Positions 24,544-33,907 of a stretch of DNA of 64,000 bases are shown here, one piece after another. How positions within the stretch are numbered: position 1 is the stretch's first letter; each line of letters begins with the position of its first letter. Origin of the DNA: CAXBMB01 sp052078155 (lineage in GTDB: Bacteria > Pseudomonadota > Alphaproteobacteria > Kiloniellales > DSM-21159); assembly GCA_052078155.1 (NCBI GenBank), contig JBQJBP010000008.1, positions 1 through 64,000 of the forward strand. The letters run 5' to 3'. A program made the translations under genes and the position numbers. The notes below the pieces were generated by a model. The model saw only the letters and a list, made by a program, of their open reading frames with translations, was not told where the DNA came from and searched no databases.

Positions 24544-25341
24544 GTGACCCAAAAAAACTCAGAAATCGGGGGCTCTGTCGCCGACAGAAACGCTCCCGGA
24601 GCAACAGCCCGGCAGCTTGGACTGCTGGTACGCAGCTGGCGGCTGGACAACAACCTGTCCCAACCCCAACTGGCCCAGCAACTGGGAGTAACTCAACAGG
24701 CTGTGCAGCAGCTGGAAAGCGGGCGCACCCGCGCACCCCGCTATCTGCTAAAACTGGCTCGCCTGATGTCACTGGATGCTGAAGCCCTTTCAGAAGGCCG
24801 GTCTGTTCCCCTCTCGCCCCAGGCTCAGGTAACGGGGCAGCCGCTCGCACCCGCTGACGCAGGAATCCACTCGGCTTTCCCTTCGGACGCCGCCAACCCT
24901 GTTGCGACCACATCTGATGTAACCGACGCAATCCCCGCCCCACCCGGCCCCAGGGATCTGCCTGTCTATGCCTCCGCCCAGGCGGGTCCCGATGGCATGA
25001 CAGTGAGCTACGATCCCATTGAATGGCTCGAACGTCCCGCCCCTCTGGCGTCGGTCCCCAACGCCTTTGCCATGTACGTGGTCAACGACTCAATGGAGCC
25101 ACGCTTTCGTCAGGGCGATCTCTTGCTGATCCACCCGCAACGCCCCATCCGGCGGGGCCAGACGGTGCTGATCATTCAGCGTGATGAAGCAGGAGAGGAA
25201 CGGGCCTATGTCAAAGAACTGCTGCAGCTGACTGCCGATCAGGTGACCCTGCGGCAGCTCAATCCTGACAGCGAACTGACCCTGGCCCGAGCCAGCGTTA
25301 CCGGCCTGCACCTGGTGGTGGGCGTTCATTTCACCGGCTAG
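24544..25341 (+). CDS. CI-like phage repressor with HTH and S24 peptidase domains
   Basis: A 265-residue protein. The GTG at 24544 is preferred because GGAGGAG precedes it. The N-terminal XRE helix-turn-helix (SQPQLAQQLGVTQQAVQQLE) binds operators. After a Pro/Ala-rich linker comes a LexA/CI-type autocleavage domain with the serine in NDSMEPRFRQGD and the lysine in AYVKELLQL; a probable Ala-Gly cleavage bond lies in SAQAGPDG. Such repressors silence the lytic operon and are inactivated on DNA damage. It lies divergently from the early genes, next to a palindromic operator. Its presence argues that the cluster is, or recently was, under phage-type control. Confidence 0.9.
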   Translation: MTQKNSEIGGSVADRNAPGATARQLGLLVRSWRLDNNLSQPQLAQQLGVTQQAVQQLESGRTRAPRYLLKLARLMSLDAEALSEGRSVPLSPQAQVTGQPLAPADAGIHSAFPSDAANPVATTSDVTDAIPAPPGPRDLPVYASAQAGPDGMTVSYDPIEWLERPAPLASVPNAFAMYVVNDSMEPRFRQGDLLLIHPQRPIRRGQTVLIIQRDEAGEERAYVKELLQLTADQVTLRQLNPDSELTLARASVTGLHLVVGVHFTG

Positions 25342-25394
25342 GTTTTGGCCCTGCAACAGTTCCTCTTGACCTTGGGGTTTCTTCTGCGCCATCA

Positions 25395-25418
25395 TTCATA
25401 TGACGATCATCATATGAA
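25395..25418. promoter_or_regulatory. candidate TetR operator
   Basis: A perfect inverted repeat TTCATATGA-N6-TCATATGAA ends 17 bases before the tetR-type gene. The symmetry and position are typical of autoregulatory TetR operators. Confidence 0.75.
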
Positions 25419-25435
25419 ATTAGCCTGAACTTCAG

Positions 25436-26107
25436 ATGACAAAAACCAGCGCAGCGGGCAACCGCCGACAACAACAGAAGGCAGACAGCCGGGACAAGGT
25501 GGTCTCGGCTGCTGCCCGGCTGTTCCGCGACCGGGGCGTCGACGGGGCCGGCATTGCCGAGATCATGAAAGCAGCCGGTCTGACCCATGGCGGTTTCTAT
25601 GCCCACTTCCAGGGCAAGGAAGACCTGCTGTCTTCCGCCATCACCCAGGCCATGACGCAAAAGCGCGGGGACTGGTTCAGTGATCTGGACGACCTGCCCC
25701 CTGAAGACCAGCTGAAACGAGTGACGCGCCGCTATCTCAGCATGAAACATCGGGATCTGCGTGACGATGGCTGCGCCCTGGCAGCGCTTGGCACTGATTT
25801 GAGCCGCAGTGGCGCCGCCCCGCAAAACGCCATGGCCTGCGAATTGCGCAAAGCCCAGGACCGCATCACGACCCTGATGACAGAACGGCAAACCCGGCAG
25901 GACCTGCCGACAGACGAAACCTCCCCCGCGCAGCAAGAAAATCAGGACCGCGCTCTGGCTCTCTTTGCCCTCTATGTGGGGGGCATCGTCGTCTCCCGCG
26001 CTGTGGGGGACAGCCCGGTTTCAGACCAGGTCATCGAAGCCTGCCGCCACCTGGCGGACCGGGAAGTTGACCAGGTTTTTGCCGCCAAAGACAAACAAGA
26101 ACGCTGA
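25436..26107 (+). CDS. TetR-family transcriptional regulator
   Basis: A 223-residue protein. The N-terminal helix-turn-helix is typical (KVVSAAARLFRDRGVDGAGI, EIMKAAGLTHGGFYAHFQGK, where the recognition helix ends in YAHF). The C-terminal helical domain would bind a ligand. It starts the operon with enoyl-CoA hydratase and haloalkane dehalogenase, and the palindrome at 25395-25418 just upstream suggests it represses itself and those genes. The closest pattern is the C-terminal-domain group associated with lipid and thiol chemistry, so the inducer may be an acyl-CoA or halogenated compound; that is inference. Confidence 0.9.
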   Translation: MTKTSAAGNRRQQQKADSRDKVVSAAARLFRDRGVDGAGIAEIMKAAGLTHGGFYAHFQGKEDLLSSAITQAMTQKRGDWFSDLDDLPPEDQLKRVTRRYLSMKHRDLRDDGCALAALGTDLSRSGAAPQNAMACELRKAQDRITTLMTERQTRQDLPTDETSPAQQENQDRALALFALYVGGIVVSRAVGDSPVSDQVIEACRHLADREVDQVFAAKDKQER

Positions 26108-26139
26108 TAGCTACAACCAACAGAAAGCATGACAGGAAG

Positions 26140-26934
26140 ATGGCCCAGACCTACGAAACCCTGACCCTGGAGGTGAGCGAGAACATCGCCACCCTCACCC
26201 TTAACCGCCCCGACGATGCCAATGCCCTGAACCCTCAGATGGGGGCGGACCTCTTCCAGGCGGCGCTGGCCTGCCAGGGCAATTCAGAGGTTCGGGCTGT
26301 CATTATCACGGCAAAGGGCAAACTCTTCTGCGGGGGCGGTGACCTGAAAGCCTTTCACGACTGTGGCGACGGTTTGCCGCCGGTGCTGATGGAAACAGCA
26401 ACGCTGCTGCACAACGCCATCTCCGTGCTCAACCGCATGGATGCCCCGGTGATCATGGCCATCAACGGCACCGCTGGCGGAGCGGGCCTCTCCCTGGTCT
26501 GCGCGGGGGATCTCGCCATCTCCAGTGACAAAGCAAAGTTCACCCTTGCCTACACCGGGGCGGGACTGACGCCGGACGGCAGCTCAACCTATTTCCTGGC
26601 GAAAAACATCGGCCTGCGCCGGGCCAAGGAAATGGCGTTGCTGAACCGGGTTCTGAGCGCTGAAGAAGCCCTGGACTGGGGCCTGATCAATCAGGTGGTC
26701 AGCCCGGAAAATCTGATGGACGAAGCCCGCAAACTGGCAACCCGCCTGGCTGCCGGTCCGACGCTGGCCTATGGCGAGGCCAAGCGCCTGTTGCTGGACG
26801 GTGCCACCCAGGCACTTGAAAGCCAGATGGACGCAGAAGCCCGCGCCATCGCCAACATCAGCAAAACACGGGACGCACGCCATGGCATGGAGTCTTTCCT
26901 GAAAAAGGAAAAACCCAGCTTCTCAGGCCAGTAG
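26140..26934 (+). CDS. enoyl-CoA hydratase/isomerase family protein
   Basis: A 264-residue crotonase-fold protein of usual length. The oxyanion-hole segments are AKGKLFCGGGDLKAFHDC (about 58-75) and INGTAGGAGLSLVCAGDLAI (about 108-127). The loop GLTPDGSSTYFLAK has Asp where hydratases have Glu, as in PaaG-type isomerases, so isomerisation or another crotonase reaction is as likely as hydration. It follows the TetR gene by 32 bases and precedes the dehalogenase gene. Confidence 0.9.
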   Translation: MAQTYETLTLEVSENIATLTLNRPDDANALNPQMGADLFQAALACQGNSEVRAVIITAKGKLFCGGGDLKAFHDCGDGLPPVLMETATLLHNAISVLNRMDAPVIMAINGTAGGAGLSLVCAGDLAISSDKAKFTLAYTGAGLTPDGSSTYFLAKNIGLRRAKEMALLNRVLSAEEALDWGLINQVVSPENLMDEARKLATRLAAGPTLAYGEAKRLLLDGATQALESQMDAEARAIANISKTRDARHGMESFLKKEKPSFSGQ

Positions 26935-27011
26935 GTATGGGAGGGCTGCCCTCCTCTTCCCGCTTGATACAGCGCCCCCCGACAACTGTTCAGTCCCTTA
27001 AGGAGCTCATC

Positions 27012-27890
27012 ATGAGCCAGGAAACCAGCAAATACAGCAAGAAAACCCTGCGCGTTTTTGGTCGAAACATGACCTGCATCGACGAAGGTACAGGCGATCC
27101 CATCCTGTTTCTGCACGGGAACCCCACATCCTCGTACCTCTGGCGCAACATCATGCCACACCTGGAAGGTCAGGGACGGGTGATCGCCCCTGATCTGATC
27201 GGCATGGGAGACAGTGAAAAGCTGCCCCGTTCCGGTCCGGAGCGCTATACCTTCGTTGAGCACCGGGAATTCCTTGAGGGCCTGATCCGCAAGCTGGAAA
27301 TCAAAGGCAAGATCACTCTGGTCATCCATGACTGGGGCTCAGCTCTCGGCTTTGATTTTGCCCGCCGCCATCCGGAGCGCATCAAGGGCATTGCCTATAT
27401 GGAAGGCATTGTCAAACCGGTCACCTGGGCAGACTGGCCGGAGCAGGCCCGCAACATCTTCCAGGCGTTCCGGTCGGAAGCAGGGGAAGAGCTCATTCTC
27501 AAGAAGAACACCTTTGTTGAACGGGTGCTTCCAGCCTCCATCCTGCGCGACCTGAGTGAAGCAGAGATGGCAGAGTACCGCCGTCCCTTTGAGCAGTTTG
27601 GGGAAGACCGTCGCCCCACTCTGACCTGGCCCCGCCAGATTCCCATTGAAGGCGAACCACAGGACGTCACCCGCATCGTTCAGGACTACGCCGACTGGAT
27701 GGCAGAAAACGACTTGCCCAAACTCTTCATCAATGCCGAGCCAGGCTCCATTCTGGTCGGCCCCCAGCGGGAATTCTGCCGGAGCTGGAAGAACCAGACA
27801 GAAGTGACGGTCAAGGGCCTGCACTTCATCCAGGAAGACTCACCTGATGAAATCGGACGCGCCGTTTCCGACTGGCTGGCCAAAATCTGA
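27012..27890 (+). CDS. haloalkane dehalogenase (HLD-II type)
   Basis: A 292-residue alpha/beta hydrolase. The ATG at 27012 follows AGGAG; the open frame upstream is not used. Catalytic features are complete: Asn37 in HGNPTS (halide binding), nucleophile Asp107 and halide-binding Trp108 in HDWGSA, acid Glu131 in YMEGIVKP and His271 in LHFIQED. Glu after strand 6 places it in subfamily II. It hydrolyses carbon-halogen bonds to alcohols and halide. It is the third gene of the TetR operon and is followed by a strong terminator. Confidence 0.9.
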   Translation: MSQETSKYSKKTLRVFGRNMTCIDEGTGDPILFLHGNPTSSYLWRNIMPHLEGQGRVIAPDLIGMGDSEKLPRSGPERYTFVEHREFLEGLIRKLEIKGKITLVIHDWGSALGFDFARRHPERIKGIAYMEGIVKPVTWADWPEQARNIFQAFRSEAGEELILKKNTFVERVLPASILRDLSEAEMAEYRRPFEQFGEDRRPTLTWPRQIPIEGEPQDVTRIVQDYADWMAENDLPKLFINAEPGSILVGPQREFCRSWKNQTEVTVKGLHFIQEDSPDEIGRAVSDWLAKI

Positions 27891-27915
27891 CGGAAAGCGC
27901 CCCGCTTCAAAAACT

Positions 27916-27958
27916 AAGGGCCAGACCGGCATGACAGACCGGTCTGGCCCTTGTTTTT
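27916..27958 (+). terminator. intrinsic terminator after the dehalogenase gene
   Basis: A perfect 14-bp stem (AAGGGCCAGACCGG/CCGGTCTGGCCCTT) with a 9-base loop is followed by TTGTTTTT-type tail. Confidence 0.9.
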
Positions 27959-27997
27959 GCAGCTTTTTTCCCCGCGAAAGCCGGATCGGTTTCATGG

Positions 27998-28085
27998 GAG
28001 TCAAATCGGTCTCAGTGGACTCACGACGTAACAACACGTCAATCGTGAAACTCTTTTCAGTGTTTCAGAGGATGAGTCACGGTTT
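27998..28085 (+). repeat. dispersed intergenic repeat, full copy
   Basis: About 88 bp. It begins GAGTCAAATCGGTCTCAGTG and contains CGTGAAACTCTTTTCAG and GAGGATGAGTCACGG, all matched in the reverse-oriented copies at 43630-43709 and 54015-54103. It lies in the gap between a terminator and a convergent gene end. Confidence 0.75.
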
Positions 28086-28121
28086 CTAAGAAATGAGCCC
28101 ACCAAAGACGATTGGACCCTA

Positions 28122-29858
28122 TTAAGCAGGTTCCCCGATCGTCTCTGTTTGTCCGTAGCCAAAGGCTTCGATGTGGGGGGCCAGGATTTTGCGGGCCGGT
28201 TCCATTTCTTCCGCATAGCGTTGCCAGCGGTAGCGGGCGGTGGTGTAGAGCGGTTGAATGACGGAATGAAAACTGGGCGTGTTGATGGCCCCTTTGGCCC
28301 GGGCATGTTCGGCATAGCGGGTTACGGCATCATCCCATTCCAACCCCAGAGCTGTCAGGATGGGAGAAACGACCCCCTCCAGGTTCTCAATCAGGTCCTC
28401 ATAGCGGTGGGTGACCACATTCAGATCCAGAACCTTCTGATACTGCCCCCATAGGGTCATAACCTCATCATAAAGGTGGGCGGACTCTTCAATGGAGTAG
28501 AAGTTGTTCATGGCATCATTTGGTGAAAAGCAAATGATGAAGGTGGACAGCACACAGTCGCAAGGATGACGCCGCGCAGAAATGAAGAGAGCGTCAGGGA
28601 ACAGCCTGTGGATCAGTCCCGCCTGCACATTGTTCAGGGGCAGTTTGTCGATCAGCTGGGTTCCCGGTTGCCTTTCGATGGCCCGTTCGACCATGGCAAA
28701 GTAGGCATCCCGGTAGGTTTGGATCAGTGCAGGTGGCAAGTCTGCCAGAACCTCAGGATAGTCCCCTTTAAAGTCCCGGCGGATCTGCACCTCCAGCTGA
28801 TTGATGAGGGAAAACTCATCCATCACCTGAATACCCGGATGGGCATCAAGTATCTGATCCAGCAAGGTGGTTCCAGAGCGGGGAAAACCCACAAGAAAAG
28901 CTGGCGATTTCTGACCCTCGGGCAAAGACGGCGTGATGCTCCAGCTTTTGCACCAGTCAGCGGTGAACTTTTCTTTGAACAGACTGATCTTATCCAGATA
29001 GCGCTTTTTGCTGTAGCGTTTCGACCCCTCGCTCACCGCTTGCAGACGATTGGCTTCCTGCAGGCAGACAAAGCCCTTATGCGGATCGCCCACCAGATCG
29101 TGCAGGCGGCCAAGATGAAAGAGAACCTGTTGCTTGACGTTATCCGGGCTGTCGGAAAGGTCCAGGTCCACCACCCGTGAAAGCGCCTTTTCCTTGTCAC
29201 CGGAGATATCGTCACACTTTGACAGCACCAGATGCAGCAAGGGGTGCGATGGGAAGCGCTTTAACCCTTCAAGCGCTTCTTCGCGGCAATCGTCCAGCCG
29301 GTTCTGGCGATGGAGAGTAAAGCAGAGGTTGACCACTGCTGAATCGTGGGTTTGATCCAATGCAATGGCCTGACGGAAGCTGGCAATGGCTTCTTCAAAG
29401 CGTCGCTCTGACCGGAGCAGGTTTGCCAGCTGAAAGGCGGTCTTTGCGGTGGCTGAAATGACCAGACTGGCCTGCAGGGACTTGATGGCCAGATCCGGTC
29501 GGGACAGCTGCTGATACAGCGGTGTCAGCCGCTCCAGAACCCTCATCTTTCGCGACCCGACTTCCAGAGCACTTCGATAGGCCAAAACAGCGTCCATAGG
29601 ACGATCCAGCAGCTGATAGGCTTCCCCCAGCTGAAAGTATGCCGTTTCGCTCTTTGGAAAACTGAGCAGGACAGACTGGAACTGCCAGATGGCTTCCTTG
29701 CTGTTGCCCTGCGCCATCAGAATGACGCCTTTAAGCACCTTAACCAGTTCAGCTTCCGGCGATGTCTTTTCCAGGCTGCGAAAGAGGCCACGGGCCTCTT
29801 TCAGCTTGCCCTGCTGTGCCAGGCGAAATCCCTGATTAGCGATCTGTGCTGTATCCAT
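28122..29858 (-). CDS. TPR-repeat sulfotransferase
   Basis: A 578-residue protein. Residues 1-280 form tetratricopeptide repeats (for example SETAYFQLGEAYQLLDRPMD, RRFEEAIASFRQAIAL). The C-terminal 260 residues are a PAPS-dependent sulfotransferase: the 5'-phosphosulfate loop FLVGFPRSGTTLLDQIL (321-337) and the 3'-phosphate region ISARRHPCDCVLSTF. It would transfer sulfate from PAPS to a hydroxyl or amine of an unknown acceptor, perhaps bound by the TPR part. It is the last gene of the A-PCP/hydrolase cluster, 54 bases after an A-PCP gene, and could sulfate the product of that pathway. Confidence 0.88.
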   Translation of the reverse strand: MDTAQIANQGFRLAQQGKLKEARGLFRSLEKTSPEAELVKVLKGVILMAQGNSKEAIWQFQSVLLSFPKSETAYFQLGEAYQLLDRPMDAVLAYRSALEVGSRKMRVLERLTPLYQQLSRPDLAIKSLQASLVISATAKTAFQLANLLRSERRFEEAIASFRQAIALDQTHDSAVVNLCFTLHRQNRLDDCREEALEGLKRFPSHPLLHLVLSKCDDISGDKEKALSRVVDLDLSDSPDNVKQQVLFHLGRLHDLVGDPHKGFVCLQEANRLQAVSEGSKRYSKKRYLDKISLFKEKFTADWCKSWSITPSLPEGQKSPAFLVGFPRSGTTLLDQILDAHPGIQVMDEFSLINQLEVQIRRDFKGDYPEVLADLPPALIQTYRDAYFAMVERAIERQPGTQLIDKLPLNNVQAGLIHRLFPDALFISARRHPCDCVLSTFIICFSPNDAMNNFYSIEESAHLYDEVMTLWGQYQKVLDLNVVTHRYEDLIENLEGVVSPILTALGLEWDDAVTRYAEHARAKGAINTPSFHSVIQPLYTTARYRWQRYAEEMEPARKILAPHIEAFGYGQTETIGEPA

Positions 29859-29912
29859 AGTTATTCGCTTGCCTTTTCGCCCTTCGCATCGTCAAGCAGA
29901 ACCTGTGAGGGT

Positions 29913-31733
29913 TCAGGCTTGCGTCTCTGATTCCAGGAAACCACTCACCAGACCGGCCATACCGGCAAGGTCTGTTGCCTGAAGCAGATCGGTCTCAAAA
30001 AACTGACAGTTAAGCTGATTTTGAACATCCATTGCCACTTGTAGCAAAGCAAGTGAATCCCCGCCCAGCTCAAAAAAATCGTCCCGGCGGCTGATCTCGT
30101 CAATCTCCAGCACGTCGGCCCAGATTGCCGCCAGCTTGCATTCCATGTCGCCCTTAGGTGGCTGATAGTCCGGAAGGCCGCCAGGCCGGGACCGGGTCAG
30201 TTCCGGCAGTGCCCGGTGGTCGATCTTTCCACCGGCTGTGTGCTGGAAACGCTCCACAAGCACCAGGCGGCGCGGGATCATTGTTTCCGGCAGGTGTCTG
30301 AAAAGATCTGCCCGCAACTGATGTTCCGTGACCAGGCTGTCCCGCGTGGGCTGTACGTAGCCAACCAGGAAATCCTCGTCCCTGCTGCCCTTGCGCACCA
30401 CCACCGTTGCTTCCGTCACGCCTTCCAGTGACCGCAGGCCGGTCTCCACCATGGCCAGTTCGATCCGATAGCCCCGGATCTTGACCATGCTGTCCATGCG
30501 CCCCCAGAACTCCAGCAGGCCATCTTCGCGCAGACAGCCCAGATCACCGGTGGCCAGTCTCTGGCGTCCGGGACTTTGCGGCAGCGGGACAGAGGAAAAG
30601 CGTTCGGCCGTTAAGTCCGGCTGTTGCCAGTAGCCGGTGGCCAGGTAATCGCCGGTCACGATGATCTCGCCGATTTCGCCCGCAGGCAGCGGTTCTCCCT
30701 CTTCGTCAACAATCATCAAGTCCCGTTCTTCCAGGCCGTACCCGACCGGCACCGTGCAGCCGGGCTCCAGCACCTCGGGGTCAATCTGCCATTCCGAGAT
30801 AATGCCAGCCTCACTGCTGCCCAGGCGGTTGACGACCGGGCACTCCCAGCCCAGCTTCTCCCGCATTTTTTCGAGATCTTCCGGATAGAGTTTTTCCCCA
30901 GCGACGAAGATGGCGCGTGGTTGCCAGTCCTGCTCCTTGCTGGCCAGGATATCGATCAGTTCGCGCAACAGGGACGGGGTGACATGCAGCAAGGTGATCT
31001 GACGCTGGCACAACGCATCTGCAAAGGCAGCAGTGCTGGTGTCACGGAGGTGAAAAATATCCAGAGAGCCGCCCGTCACCAGAGACCCGAAGATCACCGG
31101 TACCGATCCGCAATGGGCAAATGACAGCAGGTGAGCCTGCCGGTCTTCGGGTCCATAACCATGAAAGGTCGGCAGCAACCAGATGTTCCGACAAAGCGCC
31201 CGCTGGGTGCGAATGGCACCTTTGGCCCGCCCGGTGGTGCCGGACGTCAGATAGATCATGCAGGCGGAACCAGGCTCTGCCACTGGCCCCTGCCGCTGTT
31301 CCTGGCCCTGCCCCAACCCGTCAACAGCCGACAAACCTTCTGCGCCGATGCACAGTGGCAAGGTCCTGATGTTGTTTCGGCACCAGTCTGCCAGGTCCGA
31401 CTCTGTCACCACCAGCTGACAGTTCAGCAAACTCTCTTCCAAGGCTTCAGGTGGTGCCTGAGGATCGATTGGAATGACAGGAACACCGGCTCTGACCGCC
31501 CCCATAACAGCAATAATGGCCTGCGCCCCGTGGCTGAAAACCAGCGCAACAGCTTTATCCGCCTCCAGTTTTGCAAACCCATCGCGATAGTGCCCGCTTT
31601 CCGCAAGAAGCTCGCCATAGCTCCAACTCACCGCCCCATCTGCAATGGCCAGCGCGTCCGGCTGGGCGGCGGCAATGCGTTCAAAACGCGATGCCAGCGT
31701 TCCATCAATTTCTTCACGGGTAAAAGGAAACAT
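29913..31733 (-). CDS. free-standing adenylation-carrier protein (A-PCP), copy 1
   Basis: A 606-residue protein. It has an AMP-forming adenylation domain (A3 YLTSGTTGRAKG at 161, A5 NRLGSSEAG, A7 RLATGDLG, A8 GRMDSMVKIRGYRIE, A10 TAGGKIDH with Lys503) followed by a carrier domain with the phosphopantetheine serine (Ser560 in FFELGGDSL). There is no condensation or thioesterase domain. It would activate a carboxylic acid with ATP and load it onto its own carrier arm. At the position of the alpha-amino-binding Asp (GrsA Asp235) it has Cys (SFAHCGSVP), so the substrate may not be an ordinary alpha-amino acid. It is paralogous to the proteins at 31868 and 37549. Confidence 0.9.
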   Translation of the reverse strand: MFPFTREEIDGTLASRFERIAAAQPDALAIADGAVSWSYGELLAESGHYRDGFAKLEADKAVALVFSHGAQAIIAVMGAVRAGVPVIPIDPQAPPEALEESLLNCQLVVTESDLADWCRNNIRTLPLCIGAEGLSAVDGLGQGQEQRQGPVAEPGSACMIYLTSGTTGRAKGAIRTQRALCRNIWLLPTFHGYGPEDRQAHLLSFAHCGSVPVIFGSLVTGGSLDIFHLRDTSTAAFADALCQRQITLLHVTPSLLRELIDILASKEQDWQPRAIFVAGEKLYPEDLEKMREKLGWECPVVNRLGSSEAGIISEWQIDPEVLEPGCTVPVGYGLEERDLMIVDEEGEPLPAGEIGEIIVTGDYLATGYWQQPDLTAERFSSVPLPQSPGRQRLATGDLGCLREDGLLEFWGRMDSMVKIRGYRIELAMVETGLRSLEGVTEATVVVRKGSRDEDFLVGYVQPTRDSLVTEHQLRADLFRHLPETMIPRRLVLVERFQHTAGGKIDHRALPELTRSRPGGLPDYQPPKGDMECKLAAIWADVLEIDEISRRDDFFELGGDSLALLQVAMDVQNQLNCQFFETDLLQATDLAGMAGLVSGFLESETQA

Positions 31734-31867
31734 CTAAAAAAAGACACCAGCCAGAAAGTTACATCCACCTGCCCAATGACAGGCATTAAAAGCAGCCAGG
31801 AGGTATCAGGCCGTGCCCCCTTTGACCTTAGCCCTGAAAACCTCACCTCACCTCACCGGCCAAAGAG

Positions 31868-33661
31868 TTAATCTGCAGACCCATGATCTGGCAAGAGGCT
31901 CGCCATGCCTGCCAGGTCAGTGGCGCCAAACAGATCCGTTTCTTCGATCTGGATCGGCAGCTCATTCTTCAAGGCGGCAGCGACTGAAACCAACATGAGA
32001 GAATCACCACCCAGATCAAAGAAATCGTCCCTGCGACCGATTTGATCAATCTCCAGAACTTCAGACCAGATTTTTGCCAGCAGTTCTTCCTGCGCCCCTT
32101 GCGGGGCTTCCTGATCCGGCAATCCATGGGGTCGCTGCCTGTTCCAGGCAGGCAAATCCGCGTAGTTCAGTTTTCCGCCAGACGTCAGCGGCATACTCTC
32201 CAACACCCTGATTTGTCTGGGAACCATGAATTCCGGCAGATGCTTCAGCAAAGCCTCCCGAATGGCCACACCTGGCGTCTGCTGTTGCGCCAGCATGTGA
32301 ACATACCCCAGGAGGAAGTCACTGCCCCGGCGATCCTGCCAGATTTTCACAGCGGCGCTCAAAACCCCCTCAATCTGCAGCAAGGCCTGTTCGACCTCTC
32401 CCAGGTCAACCTGAAACCCGCGGACCTTGGCCACATTGTCCTTTCGGCCAAAATAAGCCAGCAGGCCGTTTTCTTGTCGTAAACCCAGATCTCCTGTGAA
32501 AAAGCGCTGTCGTAACGGGCTGTCACCAGTGGGCGCAGCTTCAAATCTCTTTTCTGTCAGATCGGGCCGACGCCAGTATCCCAGAGACATAAAGTCGCCG
32601 GTCACAACCACTTCCCCTATGTCCCCGTCTTCAACAACCGCCCCCTCTTCATCCAGAAGAGTCACGTCGCGCTGATCAATGGGATAGCCGACCGGGACAA
32701 CCTCATCCGGTTCCACCAGCTGCAAATCCACCCGCCAGTCGGCAATCACAGCCGTCTCACTGGTGGCCAGGCGATTGACCACCGCGCAGTCCCATCCCAG
32801 CGTTTCCGTAAGCAACCTCAGGTCAGCGGGATAGAGTTTTTCTCCGCTCACCACCAGCAGACGCGGTTGCCACCTGCTGTCCGTCGACTGCAGCAAAGCG
32901 GCCAGTTCTCTCAGGATTGACGGTGTTAAATGAAGAACGGTGACCGCTTGCGCTTCCAGTTGCTCAATCAACTGCCCGGGAGACTGGCGGCGCAGGTCGA
33001 AAAGACTGATGGCCCCGCCCACCAGATAGGCCCCGGATATGGCTGGCATGGAGCCGGCAAAGGAAAAGGAGAAAAACAGGGCCTGCCTGTCTTCCGGCTC
33101 GTAGCGAAGATCATCAGGCAGTTGTTGAGTCTGATGGCATATGGCCCTGTGGGTGCGGATCACCCCTTTGGAAAGACCGGTGGTGCCGGAGGTAAGGTAG
33201 ATGAGAGCGGGCCTGTCACCGGTGATCTGCGGCAAGTCAGATGCAGCTGGCAGATCCGCCAGTCCTGCCGCGCTTTCAATCACCGGGATTGAAGGGGCCA
33301 GATCCTGACAAAAAGCAACGTGCTCCGCATCGGTCACAATCATCTGGCACTCTGCCAACCAGTCTGCGAAAGCACCCGGCGGCGCCTGAGGATCGATTGG
33401 CACCGCTGTTACACCGGCCAGAAACGCCCCCATTAAGGAAATCTGCGCTTCAGCACCCTGGCGGAAGACCAGGGCAACCGGTCGATCAGAGGCCAGGACA
33501 GCAAAGGCCCGGGCATAGGTCAGGGCAGCGGCTTCGAACTCTCTGTAGGTCCAGGTTCTTTCAGCCTGAACCAAAGCCAGAGCTTCCGGCTGCGCGGCAG
33601 CTACCCGCCGAAACCGCGACCCAACGGAACCACAAAGCTCTTCTTCTGAAAAAGGAATCAC
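31868..33661 (-). CDS. free-standing adenylation-carrier protein (A-PCP), copy 2
   Basis: About 597 residues from the GTG at 33661 (MIPFSEEELCG, aligned with its paralogues); an ATG at 33691 would add ten residues. A domain: A3 YLTSGTTGLSKGVIRT, A5 NRLATSETAV, A7 RFFTGDLGL, A8 GRKDNVAKVRGFQVDLGEVE, A10 TSGGKLNYADL with the catalytic lysine. Carrier domain: FFDLGGDSL with the modified serine. At the alpha-amino-Asp position it has Ala (SFSFAGSMP). It differs from its paralogues in the pocket motifs, so it probably loads a different acid. It follows copy 1 downstream by about 130 bases. Confidence 0.9.
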   Translation of the reverse strand: MIPFSEEELCGSVGSRFRRVAAAQPEALALVQAERTWTYREFEAAALTYARAFAVLASDRPVALVFRQGAEAQISLMGAFLAGVTAVPIDPQAPPGAFADWLAECQMIVTDAEHVAFCQDLAPSIPVIESAAGLADLPAASDLPQITGDRPALIYLTSGTTGLSKGVIRTHRAICHQTQQLPDDLRYEPEDRQALFFSFSFAGSMPAISGAYLVGGAISLFDLRRQSPGQLIEQLEAQAVTVLHLTPSILRELAALLQSTDSRWQPRLLVVSGEKLYPADLRLLTETLGWDCAVVNRLATSETAVIADWRVDLQLVEPDEVVPVGYPIDQRDVTLLDEEGAVVEDGDIGEVVVTGDFMSLGYWRRPDLTEKRFEAAPTGDSPLRQRFFTGDLGLRQENGLLAYFGRKDNVAKVRGFQVDLGEVEQALLQIEGVLSAAVKIWQDRRGSDFLLGYVHMLAQQQTPGVAIREALLKHLPEFMVPRQIRVLESMPLTSGGKLNYADLPAWNRQRPHGLPDQEAPQGAQEELLAKIWSEVLEIDQIGRRDDFFDLGGDSLMLVSVAAALKNELPIQIEETDLFGATDLAGMASLLPDHGSAD

Positions 33662-33907
33662 AGCATTTTCTGTTTTCTTACCCAAAGGCACTCATTGATC
33701 TTCAGTCCCAACTTAATCAGCAGACCGTTCCAAAGGAAGCGGTGTCTGAGACGATGATCCTTCAGTACGCCTTGTTGTTCAGCAACCTCGCGCCAACCGC
33801 TTTGCCTGCCATATCGAACAGACGCGGGTATTGCTGACGTCCGCCAGTCCATTTGAAGGTGGATAGAGGGTCTTGACCTGGCCGATCCAACCTTCTGTCA
33901 ACCAGGA

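Noticed and set aside
4163..25341. Identity with the Rhodobacter-type gene transfer agent
   Set aside because: Gene order is partly similar, but the specific tail-tip genes are not recognised and a CI-like repressor is present.
33658..33852. 64-residue minus-strand frame between hydrolase copy 1 and A-PCP copy 2
   Set aside because: Looks vaguely like a transposase or leader remnant, but overlaps the A-PCP start and has no supporting motif.
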